DNA from: Fibrisoma montanum | GTDB lineage: Bacteria; Bacteroidota; Bacteroidia; Cytophagales; Spirosomataceae | DNA length: 64,000 nucleotides | NCBI RefSeq assembly: GCF_003583365.1 | Contig: NZ_QXED01000002.1 | Span: 248,001-312,000 of the forward strand | Direction: 5' to 3' | Part shown: positions 8,492-17,679 of the stretch, in pieces | Layout of the letters: each line of letters starts with the position of its first letter | Numbering within the stretch: position 1 is the first letter of the stretch | Notes under the pieces: generated by a model | Database searches by the model: none | What the model was told of the DNA's origin: nothing | The model's input: the letters and a program-made list of their open reading frames with translations, nothing else | Made by a program: the position numbers and the translations under genes

Positions 8492-9184
8492 ATGAAAAAA
8501 GCCGTGCTCCTGCTTTGCGCCCTATTCAGCTTCGCCCGTGTTGGCAACTCCTCTCACACCCCCACCGTTCCTGCCCGTACTGTTAACGCAAACAAGGCTG
8601 CTGCTTATCTGCAGGTATACGACGAATTAAACCTGAGCAGTTCCGGACTGCGGAAAGAAATTTTTGATTATGCCCTGCGTGGCTGGCAAAAGATGGCGTC
8701 GGCCAAGCCCGTCATTTCCATTGTGGACCTGAGCCAGCCTTCCAATAAAAAACGCCTGTACGTTATTGATCTGGTAAACCGGAAGCTTCTTTTTCAGACG
8801 TATGTGTCGCACGGCCGCAATTCCGGCGATCTGGTGGCGAGCCGTTTCTCCAACGTGACGTCATCGTTCCAGTCGAGCCTGGGCTTCTACAAGACCCTGA
8901 AAACCTACTACGGGAAGCATGGCCTGTCGTTGCAGCTCAAAGGACTGGAAAAAGGGTTTAACGATAAGGCATACGACCGGAACATCGTGTTGCACGGGGC
9001 CGATTACGTCTGTGAGGATTTTATCCGCCGGACAGGCCGACTGGGTCGCAGCCAGGGCTGCCCGGCGGTTCCATACGCGTTGAGTAAGTCAATCATTCAG
9101 GCGGTCAAAGACGGCTCATGCCTGTTTGTGTACTCACCCAACGCCGAGTACCTGAAGCGCTCGACTTATTTGTCCAACGCGTAG
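8492..9184 (+). CDS. Murein L,D-transpeptidase catalytic domain protein (YkuD_2 type)
   Basis: A 230-residue protein with a signal peptide. The catalytic domain shows the His motif VLHGADYV and the Cys motif GRSQGCPAV with Cys190, the pattern of the YkuD_2 group. The preceding SHGRNSGDLVASRFSN segment is also conserved in that group. Such enzymes are thought to act on peptidoglycan stem peptides in the periplasm by a Cys-His mechanism. Its last 19 bases overlap the last 19 bases of the convergent YkuD gene at 9166. The two are not paralogues by simple duplication, since their motifs differ. Confidence 0.85.
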   Translation: MKKAVLLLCALFSFARVGNSSHTPTVPARTVNANKAAAYLQVYDELNLSSSGLRKEIFDYALRGWQKMASAKPVISIVDLSQPSNKKRLYVIDLVNRKLLFQTYVSHGRNSGDLVASRFSNVTSSFQSSLGFYKTLKTYYGKHGLSLQLKGLEKGFNDKAYDRNIVLHGADYVCEDFIRRTGRLGRSQGCPAVPYALSKSIIQAVKDGSCLFVYSPNAEYLKRSTYLSNA

Positions 9185-10374
9185 ATGTCTTTGTAGAACC
9201 GGAGCTGCCCCGTGGCGTCGATATCGGCCGTGTTGTAGGCGATAAACACCGGGAATGGCTTCGGTATTTTTAGTGTCTGCGGCTTCTGATCGATCAGACA
9301 CCGGTCCATAAAGCCTTTATCAAATTTAGCCTCGCCCAGCACAAAGTTGGCCAGTTCGACGGGTTTCTGCACCCGGACGCAACCGTGACTCCGCCACCGG
9401 TCTTTGGTCAGCGTAAACATATCACGGCCGTTGGTGTCGTGCAGGTAGATGGCCAGCGGGTTCTCCAGATCAAACTTGATCAGCCCCAGGGCGTTTTCGC
9501 AGCCGGACGCCTGCCGGATGCGGTACGGAAAGTTTGTTTCCGACAGCGAAGCCCAGTCAACCTCTTCCGGATCAACCTCCTTGCCCCGCTCGTCGAGCAC
9601 CTGCAGATTCTGCGAATACAGAAAATCTACGTTTCGCTGAATCTTGGGGAGCATCTCCTTGGTGGCGATGCTTTTAGGAACGTTCCAGTACGGATACGCC
9701 ACAATGTCTTTGATGTAGGTTGTCATGCAGGGCGTCTTTTTATCAGGCTTCCCCACGATGGCGTGCATTGTCATCAGGCTTTTTCCGGTGCGGTCATAGA
9801 CGTTCAGTTCGGCGGCCGGGATATTGACCATCACAAACCGATCCATGTCGAACCGGTTCAGATACCGGTAGAAGTTGAGGGTTTGCCGCAGGAGTCGCAG
9901 TGAATCCGTCACGGCCGGACTGCTGCCTGTCTGGGCCCGAAGACGTTGATAGTGAGCGGCCAGTTTGGCGTAGGGGCCAAATGAAGACGATTTTTTGGCC
10001 AGCTGAACCACCTGATCGGGTGCGTAGGATTGCGACGCCGTCCAGGAAGAATCGACCTTTTCCGACAAACCAGCGAACGTAATACGCGACGGCTTCTTGC
10101 CGTACCTGATCTCCATCAGGAGCCGTTTGGTTCGATCCTCTATCTCATCGAGGGTGGCAGTTGGGGCGGCAACGAACCGTGTTGTATCAATGCCGATGCC
10201 GTCGGCAAACGTGCGTAACTGACTCAGGGCAAGCTGGGCTTTCTGAACGTTGGCGTCGGCCTCGGCCTGACGTTTTCGTTCCGCCTGATTATTGAGAAAT
10301 TCGCGGCCTAGAAAAAACAAAAGCACCAGCCCCGCTGCAACAGCGACGCCAGTCCAGATTCGTTTATTAGTCAT
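9166..10374 (-). CDS. L,D-transpeptidase (YkuD family)
   Basis: A 402-residue protein with an N-terminal membrane anchor (TGVAVAAGLVLLFFLGREFL), a helical region rich in Gln and Lys, and a C-terminal YkuD domain. The catalytic motif is RSHGCVRVQKP with Cys332, preceded by the conserved His in IYLHDTNGRDMF. Length and layout match the YcbB group of L,D-transpeptidases, which make 3-3 crosslinks in peptidoglycan or attach proteins to it. It faces the periplasm. The 3' end overlaps that of the YkuD_2 gene at 8492 by 19 bases. Confidence 0.88.
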   Translation of the reverse strand: MTNKRIWTGVAVAAGLVLLFFLGREFLNNQAERKRQAEADANVQKAQLALSQLRTFADGIGIDTTRFVAAPTATLDEIEDRTKRLLMEIRYGKKPSRITFAGLSEKVDSSWTASQSYAPDQVVQLAKKSSSFGPYAKLAAHYQRLRAQTGSSPAVTDSLRLLRQTLNFYRYLNRFDMDRFVMVNIPAAELNVYDRTGKSLMTMHAIVGKPDKKTPCMTTYIKDIVAYPYWNVPKSIATKEMLPKIQRNVDFLYSQNLQVLDERGKEVDPEEVDWASLSETNFPYRIRQASGCENALGLIKFDLENPLAIYLHDTNGRDMFTLTKDRWRSHGCVRVQKPVELANFVLGEAKFDKGFMDRCLIDQKPQTLKIPKPFPVFIAYNTADIDATGQLRFYKDIYALDK

Positions 10375-10475
10375 AAGTCGTTGAGTGTTGTATTTTTAAG
10401 ACGCCAAAAACAATTTATGATCGTACGTCTTACATAATAACGCATAAGTCTTCTGATAAGTTATACCTAATTTTT

Positions 10476-11417
10476 ATGAGAGCAGCGGTCTTCAACGCCT
10501 ACGGCCCGAGTAGTGTTCTGCACATTGCCGATGTGCCCATTCCGCAGCCTATGCCGCATCAGGTGCTGATCCGGGTTCATGCCGCGGGGATCAATCCCAG
10601 CGACTGGGGTATCCGGAAGGGGCAGCTCCGCTGGGTATTACCCATTACGTTTCCCAAAACGCTGGGGTCCGAGTGCGCCGGTGTTGTCGAAGCGGTTGGC
10701 GAACTGGTTATGCACGTTAAACCCGGCGATCGGGTGGTGGCGCTGCTGGGGCATAAAGGCGGTGGCTATGCCGAATACGCACTGGCGATTATGGAGCGGG
10801 TGGTGAAACTGCCCGACACCGTTTCGTTTGTGCAGGCGGCTGCCGTGCCGGTTACGGGCATCACTGCGCTGCAATCCCTGCGCGACCTCGGCCACGTCCG
10901 GCCGCGCGACGAAGTGCTCATCAACGGTGCATCCGGGGGTGTAGGTACGATGGGCGTACAGATTGCCAGACTGCTCGGGGCGAACGTAACGGGCGTCAGC
11001 AGCGGAGCCAACGAAGCCCTGGTTCGGGAACTTGGAGCCAACCGCTTCGTCGACTACCGGCAAACCGACTTCACGGAACGTACCGGCGACCGCTACCGGG
11101 TCATCTTCGACGCTGTTAACAAACGAACGTTTGCCGACTGTCGGCGCGTCCTGACGCCGGATGGTACGTATGTGACGACCCGGCCGTCGCCCGCCGTCCT
11201 GCTACGTTCTTTTTTCAACGGACCCGACCGCCAGAAGGCAAAGTTCATCGGGGCCAAAGACCGGGGCCGCGACGTAGAGTGGCTGATTAAACAGATGAGC
11301 AGCGGTCGGCTGCGGGCCGTGATTGACCGGACGTATCCACTGGAAGCCGTCGCCGAAGCTCACGATTACAGCGAGGGGGGGCATGTAAAGGGAAAATTGG
11401 TAATCGAAATTTTCTGA
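10476..11417 (+). CDS. NAD(P)-dependent MDR-family oxidoreductase, quinone reductase-like
   Basis: A 313-residue medium-chain dehydrogenase. The N-terminal GroES-like half has AGINPSDWGIRKG and GSECAGVVEAVG, and the Rossmann half carries INGASGGVGTMGVQIARLLG at about 148-168. The cysteines that hold structural and catalytic zinc in alcohol dehydrogenases are missing, which places it with the zinc-free quinone oxidoreductases. Electron acceptor is unknown. It stands alone, about 100 bases from the divergent L,D-transpeptidase gene. Confidence 0.85.
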   Translation: MRAAVFNAYGPSSVLHIADVPIPQPMPHQVLIRVHAAGINPSDWGIRKGQLRWVLPITFPKTLGSECAGVVEAVGELVMHVKPGDRVVALLGHKGGGYAEYALAIMERVVKLPDTVSFVQAAAVPVTGITALQSLRDLGHVRPRDEVLINGASGGVGTMGVQIARLLGANVTGVSSGANEALVRELGANRFVDYRQTDFTERTGDRYRVIFDAVNKRTFADCRRVLTPDGTYVTTRPSPAVLLRSFFNGPDRQKAKFIGAKDRGRDVEWLIKQMSSGRLRAVIDRTYPLEAVAEAHDYSEGGHVKGKLVIEIF

Positions 11418-11582
11418 CCTAAGCCGGCTGCGTACCACGATCCGGGCAACTACCGTAGTTGTGAAGCAGTCAGGCATACTAACGTACTGCTAGCCAACCA
11501 TCGCCAGGGGGTGCCGTTTTCCGGCCGCCGGCAACCGAAAGTAGTGATGACCGCGGACGGGGCCGGCCACAACCGTACCTAG

Positions 11583-11618
11583 AAAAAAAGAGGGACCTGA
11601 CTACGAGCCAGATCCCTC
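11583..11618 (-). terminator. Rho-independent terminator for the small acidic protein gene
   Basis: On the minus strand a hairpin GAGGGAtCTG / CAGgTCCCTC (11590-11618 by plus numbering) is followed by a run of seven T. It lies 22 bases after the stop of the gene at 11640. The remaining part of the 11418-11639 gap shows no further gene. Confidence 0.8.
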
Positions 11619-11639
11619 ACAAAAGAGCAGTACCCTGCC

Positions 11640-11897
11640 TTACGAGCCGCCGTAGGCCGGCTTGTCTAGATCGGGCTTACCGTCGCGGTTACGGTTAGGG
11701 TGCATCTCGCGGACGTTCGCGCCCAGTTCGTCGCCGTCCATGTATTCGTCTTCCAGCTCGTCGGATGGTGCTCCGCCCATGGGAACCATATCGTCCGGGA
11801 GCTGGTCTATGTTATCGGCCCGGTCGCCCAGACCAGCGGGCGAAATGGCCTGCTTGGCACGGATTTGATCTTCTTTGTCGGGATCCTGATTTTCCAT
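11640..11897 (-). CDS. Small acidic protein, unknown function
   Basis: An 85-residue, strongly acidic, low-complexity protein (many Asp, Glu, Gly, Pro and Asn), with no signal peptide and no membrane segment. The C-terminal part NRNRDGKPDLDKP resembles an isolated Asp-rich calcium loop, but one such loop is not enough for a call. It is supported as a gene by a clean terminator 22 bases downstream and by a frame that is open over its full length. It is probably disordered. Confidence 0.6.
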   Translation of the reverse strand: MENQDPDKEDQIRAKQAISPAGLGDRADNIDQLPDDMVPMGGAPSDELEDEYMDGDELGANVREMHPNRNRDGKPDLDKPAYGGS

Positions 11898-12117
11898 AAC
11901 GTTTGTGGTTTTACAGATTGGGTCAATCGGCTACTGCCGTACTAGCCTTAACTGTCCTGTATTCGTATTGTTTGCTGATATACCTGATAGAGTAGAATGG
12001 CGATCGGTCCGCCCTGTGTTCACCTGTTCATTTTATCAAATTATTACGCTTACGATCCGGGCTTTTTCCGCCCGGCGACCGGTGTAGTTTTGTGCGGTTA
12101 TCTCCTTACCTACCTCC

Positions 12118-13134
12118 ATGAAAACCTTTATCTTCCAGCCGATTAGAGCGGCTGTTGCCGGGCTTGCCCTGCTCGTATCGGCTTGTAACGTAGCCACGGT
12201 TCCGGAGCCGGTGGTGCCCGTTGAAACCACCCGGGATGGCGCCCGGATCAGCGCTACCAGCGCGGCCCACGCCAATTTGGCCCTGCGCTGGGCTCCGGTC
12301 CACTACCAGGATACGGACGTAACGGGGTCGCACGGCCTCAGTGGCAAAGGCGACTACATCAGCGCGATCAATTTTGACAACGACTGGGTCGCTACCAACA
12401 ACTGGAACAACCTCGCCAGCTACCCGGCTACCGGCCACTGCTATTACTCCGTCGTTGAAACGGGTACGCACTGGTACATCATCTACGCCTTCTTTCACGC
12501 CCGCGACTGGACCGACAATCCGTTCCTGTACAACATCGACGAACACGAGAATGACCTGGAAGGGTTACTGGCTGTAGTGAAGAAAGATGGGTCGCAGTAC
12601 GGTAATCTGCAGGGCATCGTAACGGTGGCCCACTCCGATTTCTTCTCATTTACCCCGAGTGGCAGCCCGTTGCAGAGTAATGAAGAAAGCATCGACGGTA
12701 CGCTGACCATGGAAAGCTACAACGGCCAGCTCCGTCCGGCAACGGCGCAGGAAGCTAAAGGGCATGGTCTGAAAGCAAACCCGTACTACAAGATCAACGG
12801 CGACGGCCTGAAGTACCTGCCGTCTACAACCGGTACGGCCGAAGCCCCCGCCAATGCCGACGACCGCGACGTGAAATACAAACTGGTCGACATCTTTGCG
12901 CCGGGTGGTTTGTGGGAGCAGCGGTTCAACACGAACCTGTTCGTGAGCCCTGAAGGGTCGTTTAAAAAGAGCGTGGGCAATGGTGGTGCCAATGCCCCCT
13001 GGCGGTGGGACGACAAGGACGATCGGCCCGGAGCCGGAGCACTGGCGAAAGATCCGGCTGGTCTGGTGCAGTCGTACTTCAAAAACCTGGGTACGTTCGA
13101 TCGAAACTACATCGATAATAAATACCTGCAATAA
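12118..13134 (+). CDS. Secreted lipoprotein with an NPP1/Vps62-like HENDLEG motif
   Basis: A 338-residue lipoprotein with lipobox VSAC (Cys23). The body is rich in aromatic residues and contains LRWAPVHYQDTD, YYSVVETGTHWYIIYAFFHARDW and HENDLEGLLAVV. The order 'aromatic strand, then acidic His-containing motif' recalls NPP1-like toxins (GHRHDWE) and Vps62-type proteins, but the match is to general pattern only and is not secure. The C-terminal part is rich in Asp and Lys. It is exported to the periplasm or surface. A strong terminator follows at 13161. It stands alone, so the context does not indicate a role. Confidence 0.6.
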   Translation: MKTFIFQPIRAAVAGLALLVSACNVATVPEPVVPVETTRDGARISATSAAHANLALRWAPVHYQDTDVTGSHGLSGKGDYISAINFDNDWVATNNWNNLASYPATGHCYYSVVETGTHWYIIYAFFHARDWTDNPFLYNIDEHENDLEGLLAVVKKDGSQYGNLQGIVTVAHSDFFSFTPSGSPLQSNEESIDGTLTMESYNGQLRPATAQEAKGHGLKANPYYKINGDGLKYLPSTTGTAEAPANADDRDVKYKLVDIFAPGGLWEQRFNTNLFVSPEGSFKKSVGNGGANAPWRWDDKDDRPGAGALAKDPAGLVQSYFKNLGTFDRNYIDNKYLQ

Positions 13135-13160
13135 CAAACGTTCGGCTTCACTTTGATTAA

Positions 13161-13202
13161 AGCAGCGCAGCCCGCCAGAACTGGCGGGCTGCGCTGCTTT
13201 GA
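13161..13202. terminator. Strong bidirectional-looking terminator
   Basis: Perfect 18-bp inverted repeat (13161-13178 and 13181-13198, starting AGCAGCGCAGCCCG) with a 2-base centre, flanked by AA and TT. It lies between the lipoprotein gene and the convergent fasciclin gene and may serve both. The T run is short, so efficiency is uncertain. Confidence 0.7.
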
Positions 13203-13259
13203 AAGCCCTGTCTTCACCCCTGCCCATCTCGCATTGGGGCCTGGGGTAACATGCCAGGA

Positions 13260-13862
13260 TTAGTTAGCCGAAGCCGGTGCCAGAACGGTATCGATGGAAT
13301 GGATAACGCCGTTGGTGGCTTCAATGTCGGCCTGGTTGACCGTAGCCGTATTACCGGCCGCATCGGAAATGGTGACCGTTTCGCCCTGTTTGCTGACCGT
13401 CAGTGTCTTACCCGTTACGGTCTTCAGTTTCTGACCGTCCTGCAAATCCCCGGCGTTGAACTTCCCTTTCACAACGTGGCCGGCGAGCAGGTTGACCAGC
13501 TTCTTTTTAGCGGCTGGTTTCATCAGGTCGTCCAGCGTACCAGACGGTAGTTTGCCAAAGGCGTCGTTGGTGGGCGCAAAGACGGTATAAGGTCCTTTAC
13601 CGGCCGCCTGGTCCGTCAGGCCCGATACCCGCAGCGCCCGGAACAGGATCGTGTGATCGGCCGACTTGGCGGCACTGATGGCCAGGTCTTTGCCGGTTGA
13701 GCCACCCGGCTTCATGCCGCTTTCCGACATACTACCCATGCTGGTGGTACCGGTAGAGTCCGAACGGCTCATGGTATTCTGAGACTGGGCCAGGGCACCG
13801 GCATGAATGCCTACAACCATGGCCAGGGCGAGCGCCCACATACGATTTGATCTGTTTCGCAT
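13260..13862 (-). CDS. Fasciclin-domain secreted protein
   Basis: A 200-residue protein with a signal peptide (ending AGALAQ), a Ser/Met/Gly-rich linker at 27-57, and a fasciclin (FAS1) domain at 57-197. Family hallmarks are visible: YTVFAPTNDAFGKLP (H1 box region) and VNQADIEATNGVIHSIDTVLAP (H2 region). FAS1 domains mediate adhesion or bind ligands at the cell surface. It is a single gene, convergent to the lipoprotein gene. Confidence 0.9.
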   Translation of the reverse strand: MRNRSNRMWALALAMVVGIHAGALAQSQNTMSRSDSTGTTSMGSMSESGMKPGGSTGKDLAISAAKSADHTILFRALRVSGLTDQAAGKGPYTVFAPTNDAFGKLPSGTLDDLMKPAAKKKLVNLLAGHVVKGKFNAGDLQDGQKLKTVTGKTLTVSKQGETVTISDAAGNTATVNQADIEATNGVIHSIDTVLAPASAN

Positions 13863-14129
13863 AACGCGGATCGTTTAGTGAAAGACTGGTAATGCTCAGG
13901 GCCCGAAGGCGGATGAGCGGTGGGGAGGCTCCCAACTTGTTGATTGAACGGTGGCTTAGTGGTGAATGTTTTATCGGGGGGCAGTATATGAGCGAATGAC
14001 ACGGGTTTGGAAGCGGATTGTAACCGGTTGATAGGTAGCGGTTTTCATACGCTCACTTTTTGAGAAAATCCCGTCGCCTGACTGTTTTATTTATTTCCTT
14101 TGGAGAAAACATTGGTAAGCCGATAGATC

Positions 14130-14597
14130 ATGCAAATCACAAAACACAAGGTAGCCGGTATTCATTATACCCTTCGGGATAGCAACGGAAACGTGCTGGA
14201 TTCGAGTGAGGGCCGTACACCGCTCTACTACCTCCACGGCGAGGGAAACCTGATTCCGGGTATGGAAGAAGGACTGGAAGGAAAATCAGAAGGCGATAAA
14301 CTGCACCTGGATGTGGAGCCCGAAAAAGGCTACGGACGGCGCGACCCGCAATTGATCGGCGAAGTGCCCCGCGATGCGTTCGGTACTCAGCAGGTTGAAG
14401 TAGGGATGCAGTTTGAAGCCAATCAGGGTCAGGTCATTACGGTCACGCAGGTAGGCCCCGATACCGTAACGGTTGACGGTAACCATCCGCTGGCCGACCA
14501 GAGTCTTCATTTTGATGTGGAAGTGGTGGAGGTGCGTAATGCTACGCCCGAAGAAATTGCCCACGGACACGTACATGGTCCGGGTGGCCATCATTAA
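14130..14597 (+). CDS. FKBP-type peptidyl-prolyl cis-trans isomerase, SlyD-like
   Basis: A 155-residue cytoplasmic protein. The FKBP core is split by the insert-in-flap region as in SlyD: LHGEGNLIPGMEEGLEGKSEGDK, then a loop with PEKGYGRRDPQLIGEVPRDAFG, then TVTVDGNHPLADQSLHFDVEVVEV. The C-terminus has a short His-rich tail (HGHVHGPGGHH) that could bind metal, weaker than the long tail of Escherichia coli SlyD. It speeds proline isomerisation during folding. A hairpin follows at 14606. Confidence 0.9.
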   Translation: MQITKHKVAGIHYTLRDSNGNVLDSSEGRTPLYYLHGEGNLIPGMEEGLEGKSEGDKLHLDVEPEKGYGRRDPQLIGEVPRDAFGTQQVEVGMQFEANQGQVITVTQVGPDTVTVDGNHPLADQSLHFDVEVVEVRNATPEEIAHGHVHGPGGHH

Positions 14598-14605
14598 TCA
14601 GTTTG

Positions 14606-14640
14606 GTGTTCCAGGTTTGATAAGTGTGAACCTGGAACAC
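14606..14640. repeat. Inverted repeat (hairpin) with an extra half copy
   Basis: GTGTTCCAGGTT (14606-14617) pairs with AACCTGGAACAC (14629-14640) around an 11-base loop. AACCTGGAAC occurs again at once downstream (14643-14652). No T run follows, so it may be a weak terminator between convergent genes or a small dispersed repeat. Confidence 0.6.
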
Positions 14641-14663
14641 TAAACCTGGAACGCCGGCCCCGA

Positions 14664-14789
14664 TTATTTCGAGAAAACACCTTTCGCAATCAGGTACGGA
14701 ATGATCAGCCAGAGCAGGCCTTTGATCAGGAAGAACAGAAAACCCAGCCAGCCAACCCGCTTGAGCCATACTTTAAACCGCTCGTTCAT
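14664..14789 (-). CDS. Small single-pass membrane protein, 41 residues
   Basis: The frame starts at ATG 14789 with MNERFKVWLKRVGWLGFLFF and continues through a hydrophobic stretch ending YLIAKGVFSK. The layout is a basic N-terminus followed by a 25-residue membrane segment. A longer open frame reaches 14990, but its added part looks non-coding. Very short membrane proteins of this kind recur in related genomes from general knowledge. The stretch 14790-15120 upstream shows no other gene. Confidence 0.55.
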   Translation of the reverse strand: MNERFKVWLKRVGWLGFLFFLIKGLLWLIIPYLIAKGVFSK

Positions 14790-15120
14790 TGGTACGTCGT
14801 AGTTTTTGGTTGCAGGTTCCGGACCCGCTGATGTACATTCACTGTAATAACCGTCTGTTTGCCGGTTTAGTGCGCGACGATAATTCCAGGCTGGGGTGTT
14901 GCGCAAAAATAGTATAAGCCGCTGCGGCAGCAACATAATCCGGCCGCTTACGCAAACCTGGCGGCCTGCACCTTCCTTCACTACGATCACGTACTACAAC
15001 GGCGTAGCCAAAACCGACGGCTGGCCTGGTGACGAAATTAACCCTTCATAGCATTCAGCGGGTCGTGCAGCAACAAGCTTCCTGATTACCTTTGCCGTAC
15101 GGTTATACACCCTGATCTCT

Positions 15121-16290
15121 ATGCGTCTGCGTCAGCTTCTTCTCCTTGTTCATCTGCTGGTTGCTGTATCCTGCCAGCGGCCACCCCAGCAAACAGCCAC
15201 CCAGGCTACCTCGTCGACGGTTTATTTTCCGCCTAAAGGTGATGCCTGGCAGCGCAAAAGCCCGGCCGAGATGGGCATGGATGCCGCCTTGCTGGAACAG
15301 GCCGTGGCGTTTGCCAAAGCGACAGAAACGAAACAGATGCCCCGTGATTTTTCGACGCAGGAGGAAATCTTCGGCAAACTGCTGGGACCAATACCAAACG
15401 ACCGGGCGGCAACTAACGGCATCGTGCTTCGGCACGGCTACATCGTGGCCGAATGGGGCGAAACCCAGCGGGCCGACCCGACCTACAGCGCTGCTAAGAG
15501 CGTTCTGTCGACTATTCTGGGCATCACCGTCGATCGTGGTATGATCAAAGACGTCCGTGATCCGGTGGTGAACTACATCACTGATGGGGGCTACGATTCT
15601 CCGCACAACCGCAAAATCACCTGGGAACACCACGCCCGGCAGACCAGCGAATGGGAAGGCGAGATGTGGGGTAAAAAATGGGATTTCGTCGGCAGGGAAG
15701 CGTTTGGTCGGGGCGAACGGCCCCCGCGTGAGCTGAAGGAGCCCGGTACGTACTACGAATACAACGACGTGCGGATCAACCGGCTGGCCCTGTCGCTGCT
15801 GCGCTTATGGAAAAAGCCGCTGCCCGAGGTGTTCCGCGATGAAATCATGAACCCCATCGGAGCCTCCGATACGTGGCAGTACATTCCATACCCGAACGCG
15901 TACGTCGATATTGACGGCAAGCGGATGCCATCGGTCAGTGGCGGAACGCGCTGGGGCGGTGGTTTGTGGATCAACTCCCGCGACGAAGCCCGGTTTGGCC
16001 ACCTGATTCTGCGCAACGGCCGCTGGAACAACCGGCAGATTGTGTCCGAAGGCTGGCTGAAGCAGGCCGTTACGCGGGGGCCGGTTGGTCCCGATTACGG
16101 GTACCTCTGGTGGCTCAACACCGAAAAGAAAGCCTGGCCCGATGCGCCGGCTACCAGTTTTGCGGCAATCGGGGCCGGCTCCAACATCATCTGGATTGAC
16201 CCCGAACACGACATCGTGATTGTCTGGCGCTGGCACGACGGAAACCCCAACGAACTTTTCAAACGGGTGCTGGCCGCGGTGAAGCCGTAG
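15121..16290 (+). CDS. Serine hydrolase lipoprotein (beta-lactamase family)
   Basis: A 389-residue protein with lipobox VAVSC (Cys18). The catalytic core shows YSAAKSVLS (Ser123, Lys126), a YEYNDVRIN motif in the place of the YxN element, and a C-terminal region with [19 protein letters not shown] typical of EstB/AmpC-like esterases. Family enzymes hydrolyse esters or D-amino acid amides, in the periplasm or on the surface. Substrate is unknown. The alpha/beta hydrolase gene follows on the same strand after 84 bases, and both may be transcribed together. Confidence 0.88.
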   Translation: MRLRQLLLLVHLLVAVSCQRPPQQTATQATSSTVYFPPKGDAWQRKSPAEMGMDAALLEQAVAFAKATETKQMPRDFSTQEEIFGKLLGPIPNDRAATNGIVLRHGYIVAEWGETQRADPTYSAAKSVLSTILGITVDRGMIKDVRDPVVNYITDGGYDSPHNRKITWEHHARQTSEWEGEMWGKKWDFVGREAFGRGERPPRELKEPGTYYEYNDVRINRLALSLLRLWKKPLPEVFRDEIMNPIGASDTWQYIPYPNAYVDIDGKRMPSVSGGTRWGGGLWINSRDEARFGHLILRNGRWNNRQIVSEGWLKQAVTRGPVGPDYGYLWWLNTEKKAWPDAPATSFAAIGAGSNIIWIDPEHDIVIVWRWHDGNPNELFKRVLAAVKP

Positions 16291-16374
16291 CTCAAACCGG
16301 CTGGCGGTGTTCAACAATCGGCCGCGTTTGGGGGTTGTTACCCGGAGGCCGGCCTATCCTGTCGGCACAATAAC

Positions 16375-17331
16375 ATGCGTACTGTCATATTGTGGCTGGT
16401 TGTTGGATTCATCAGTGCTGGGCGTGTGGCGGCTCAGGGGGAGGTTACCTATCCGTATCCGGTACAGTATCTGTCGCTTACCATCGAGTCGCAGCCGGTT
16501 CAGATGGCGTATATGGACGTAAAGCCCGCCCAGCCCAACGGCCAGACGGCACTGCTGCTGCACGGTAAAAATTTCAACGGGTTTTATTGGGCCAACGTGA
16601 TCCGGTGGCTGAGCGACAGGGGCTATCGCGTGGTAGTGCCCGATCAGGTGGGGTGGGGCAAGTCCTCGCATCCGAATATTCACTACAGTTTTCCGCTCCT
16701 GGCCGACAACACCCGTCAGTTGCTGGATAGACTGAAGATTGATCGCGTCGTTGTGCTGGCGCACTCGATGGGTGGCATGCTAGGTACGCGGTTCACCCTC
16801 ATGTTTCCGGATCGGGTCAGTCGGTTGGTGCTGGAAAACCCCATTGGTCTGGAAGACTACAAGACGTTCGTGCCCTACCAGTCGATTGATGCGCAATACA
16901 AAAAAGAAGTCAAAGCGACGTACGAGTCGTATAAGCAGTATCAGAAAACGTACTATCCCGACTGGAAGCCGGAATACGAAGCCCTGGTGAAGGCGCAGGC
17001 CAGCGATCTGGATAAGCCCAACTTCGAGGAGATAGCCTGGGCCAATGCGCTGACGTACCAGATGATCTACGAACAGCCCGTTGTGTACGAGTTCGACCGC
17101 ATCCGCGTTCCAACGTTGCTGATCATCGGTCAGGAAGACCGCACCGTGGTCGGCAAGGCGCTGCTACCTAAAGATCAGCAGGCGAAGTACGGGCAGTACC
17201 CGGAACTGGGGAAGCAGACGGCCCGGCGCATCAAAGACAGCAAACTGGTCGAACTGCCGGGCGTCGGGCATATTCCGCATAGTCAGACGCCGGCGTTGTA
17301 TTTTAAGGCGCTGAATGAATTTTTGCCTTAA
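16375..17331 (+). CDS. Secreted alpha/beta hydrolase
   Basis: A 318-residue protein with a signal peptide (ending RVAAQ). The fold is that of alpha/beta hydrolases: oxyanion region LLHGKNFNGFYW, nucleophile elbow AHSMGG with Ser131, acid in IIGQEDRTV, and His in VELPGVGHIPH. Probable carboxylesterase or lipase-like activity in the periplasm; substrate is unknown. It is followed 17 bases later by csaA, which points to a shared transcript. Confidence 0.88.
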   Translation: MRTVILWLVVGFISAGRVAAQGEVTYPYPVQYLSLTIESQPVQMAYMDVKPAQPNGQTALLLHGKNFNGFYWANVIRWLSDRGYRVVVPDQVGWGKSSHPNIHYSFPLLADNTRQLLDRLKIDRVVVLAHSMGGMLGTRFTLMFPDRVSRLVLENPIGLEDYKTFVPYQSIDAQYKKEVKATYESYKQYQKTYYPDWKPEYEALVKAQASDLDKPNFEEIAWANALTYQMIYEQPVVYEFDRIRVPTLLIIGQEDRTVVGKALLPKDQQAKYGQYPELGKQTARRIKDSKLVELPGVGHIPHSQTPALYFKALNEFLP

Positions 17332-17348
17332 AACCCCTCCAATCAATC

Positions 17349-17678
17349 ATGCTTACCTGGGACGAGTTTGACAAAGTAGATATGCGCGTCGGGACTATCA
17401 TCGACGTTAACGATTTTCCAAAAGCCCGCAAGCCGGCTTATCAGCTTACCATTGATTTCGGCGAAGCAGGTATCAAACGCAGTTCGGCGCAGATTACCCG
17501 GCTGTACAGCAAAGAGGAATTGGTTGGCCGACAGGTGATTGCGGTCGTCAACTTTCCGCCCAAACAGATTGCTGACTTTCAATCCGAATGCCTGGTTCTC
17601 GGGGCCGTGGGCGACAACAACGAGATTACGCTGCTGCAACCGGAACGCCCCGCTAAAAACGGGCTGCGCATTGCCTGA
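17349..17678 (+). CDS. csaA: tRNA-binding protein CsaA
   Basis: A 109-residue protein made of a single OB-fold tRNA-binding domain, the full length of CsaA. The motif VDMRVGTIIDV near residue 10, ITRLYSKEELVGRQVIAVVNF and GDNNEITLLQPER are the typical segments. CsaA is known as a homodimer that binds tRNA and shows chaperone-like behaviour linked to protein export. It ends two bases before the stop of the convergent methyltransferase gene. Confidence 0.93.
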   Translation: MLTWDEFDKVDMRVGTIIDVNDFPKARKPAYQLTIDFGEAGIKRSSAQITRLYSKEELVGRQVIAVVNFPPKQIADFQSECLVLGAVGDNNEITLLQPERPAKNGLRIA

Positions 17679-17679
17679 G

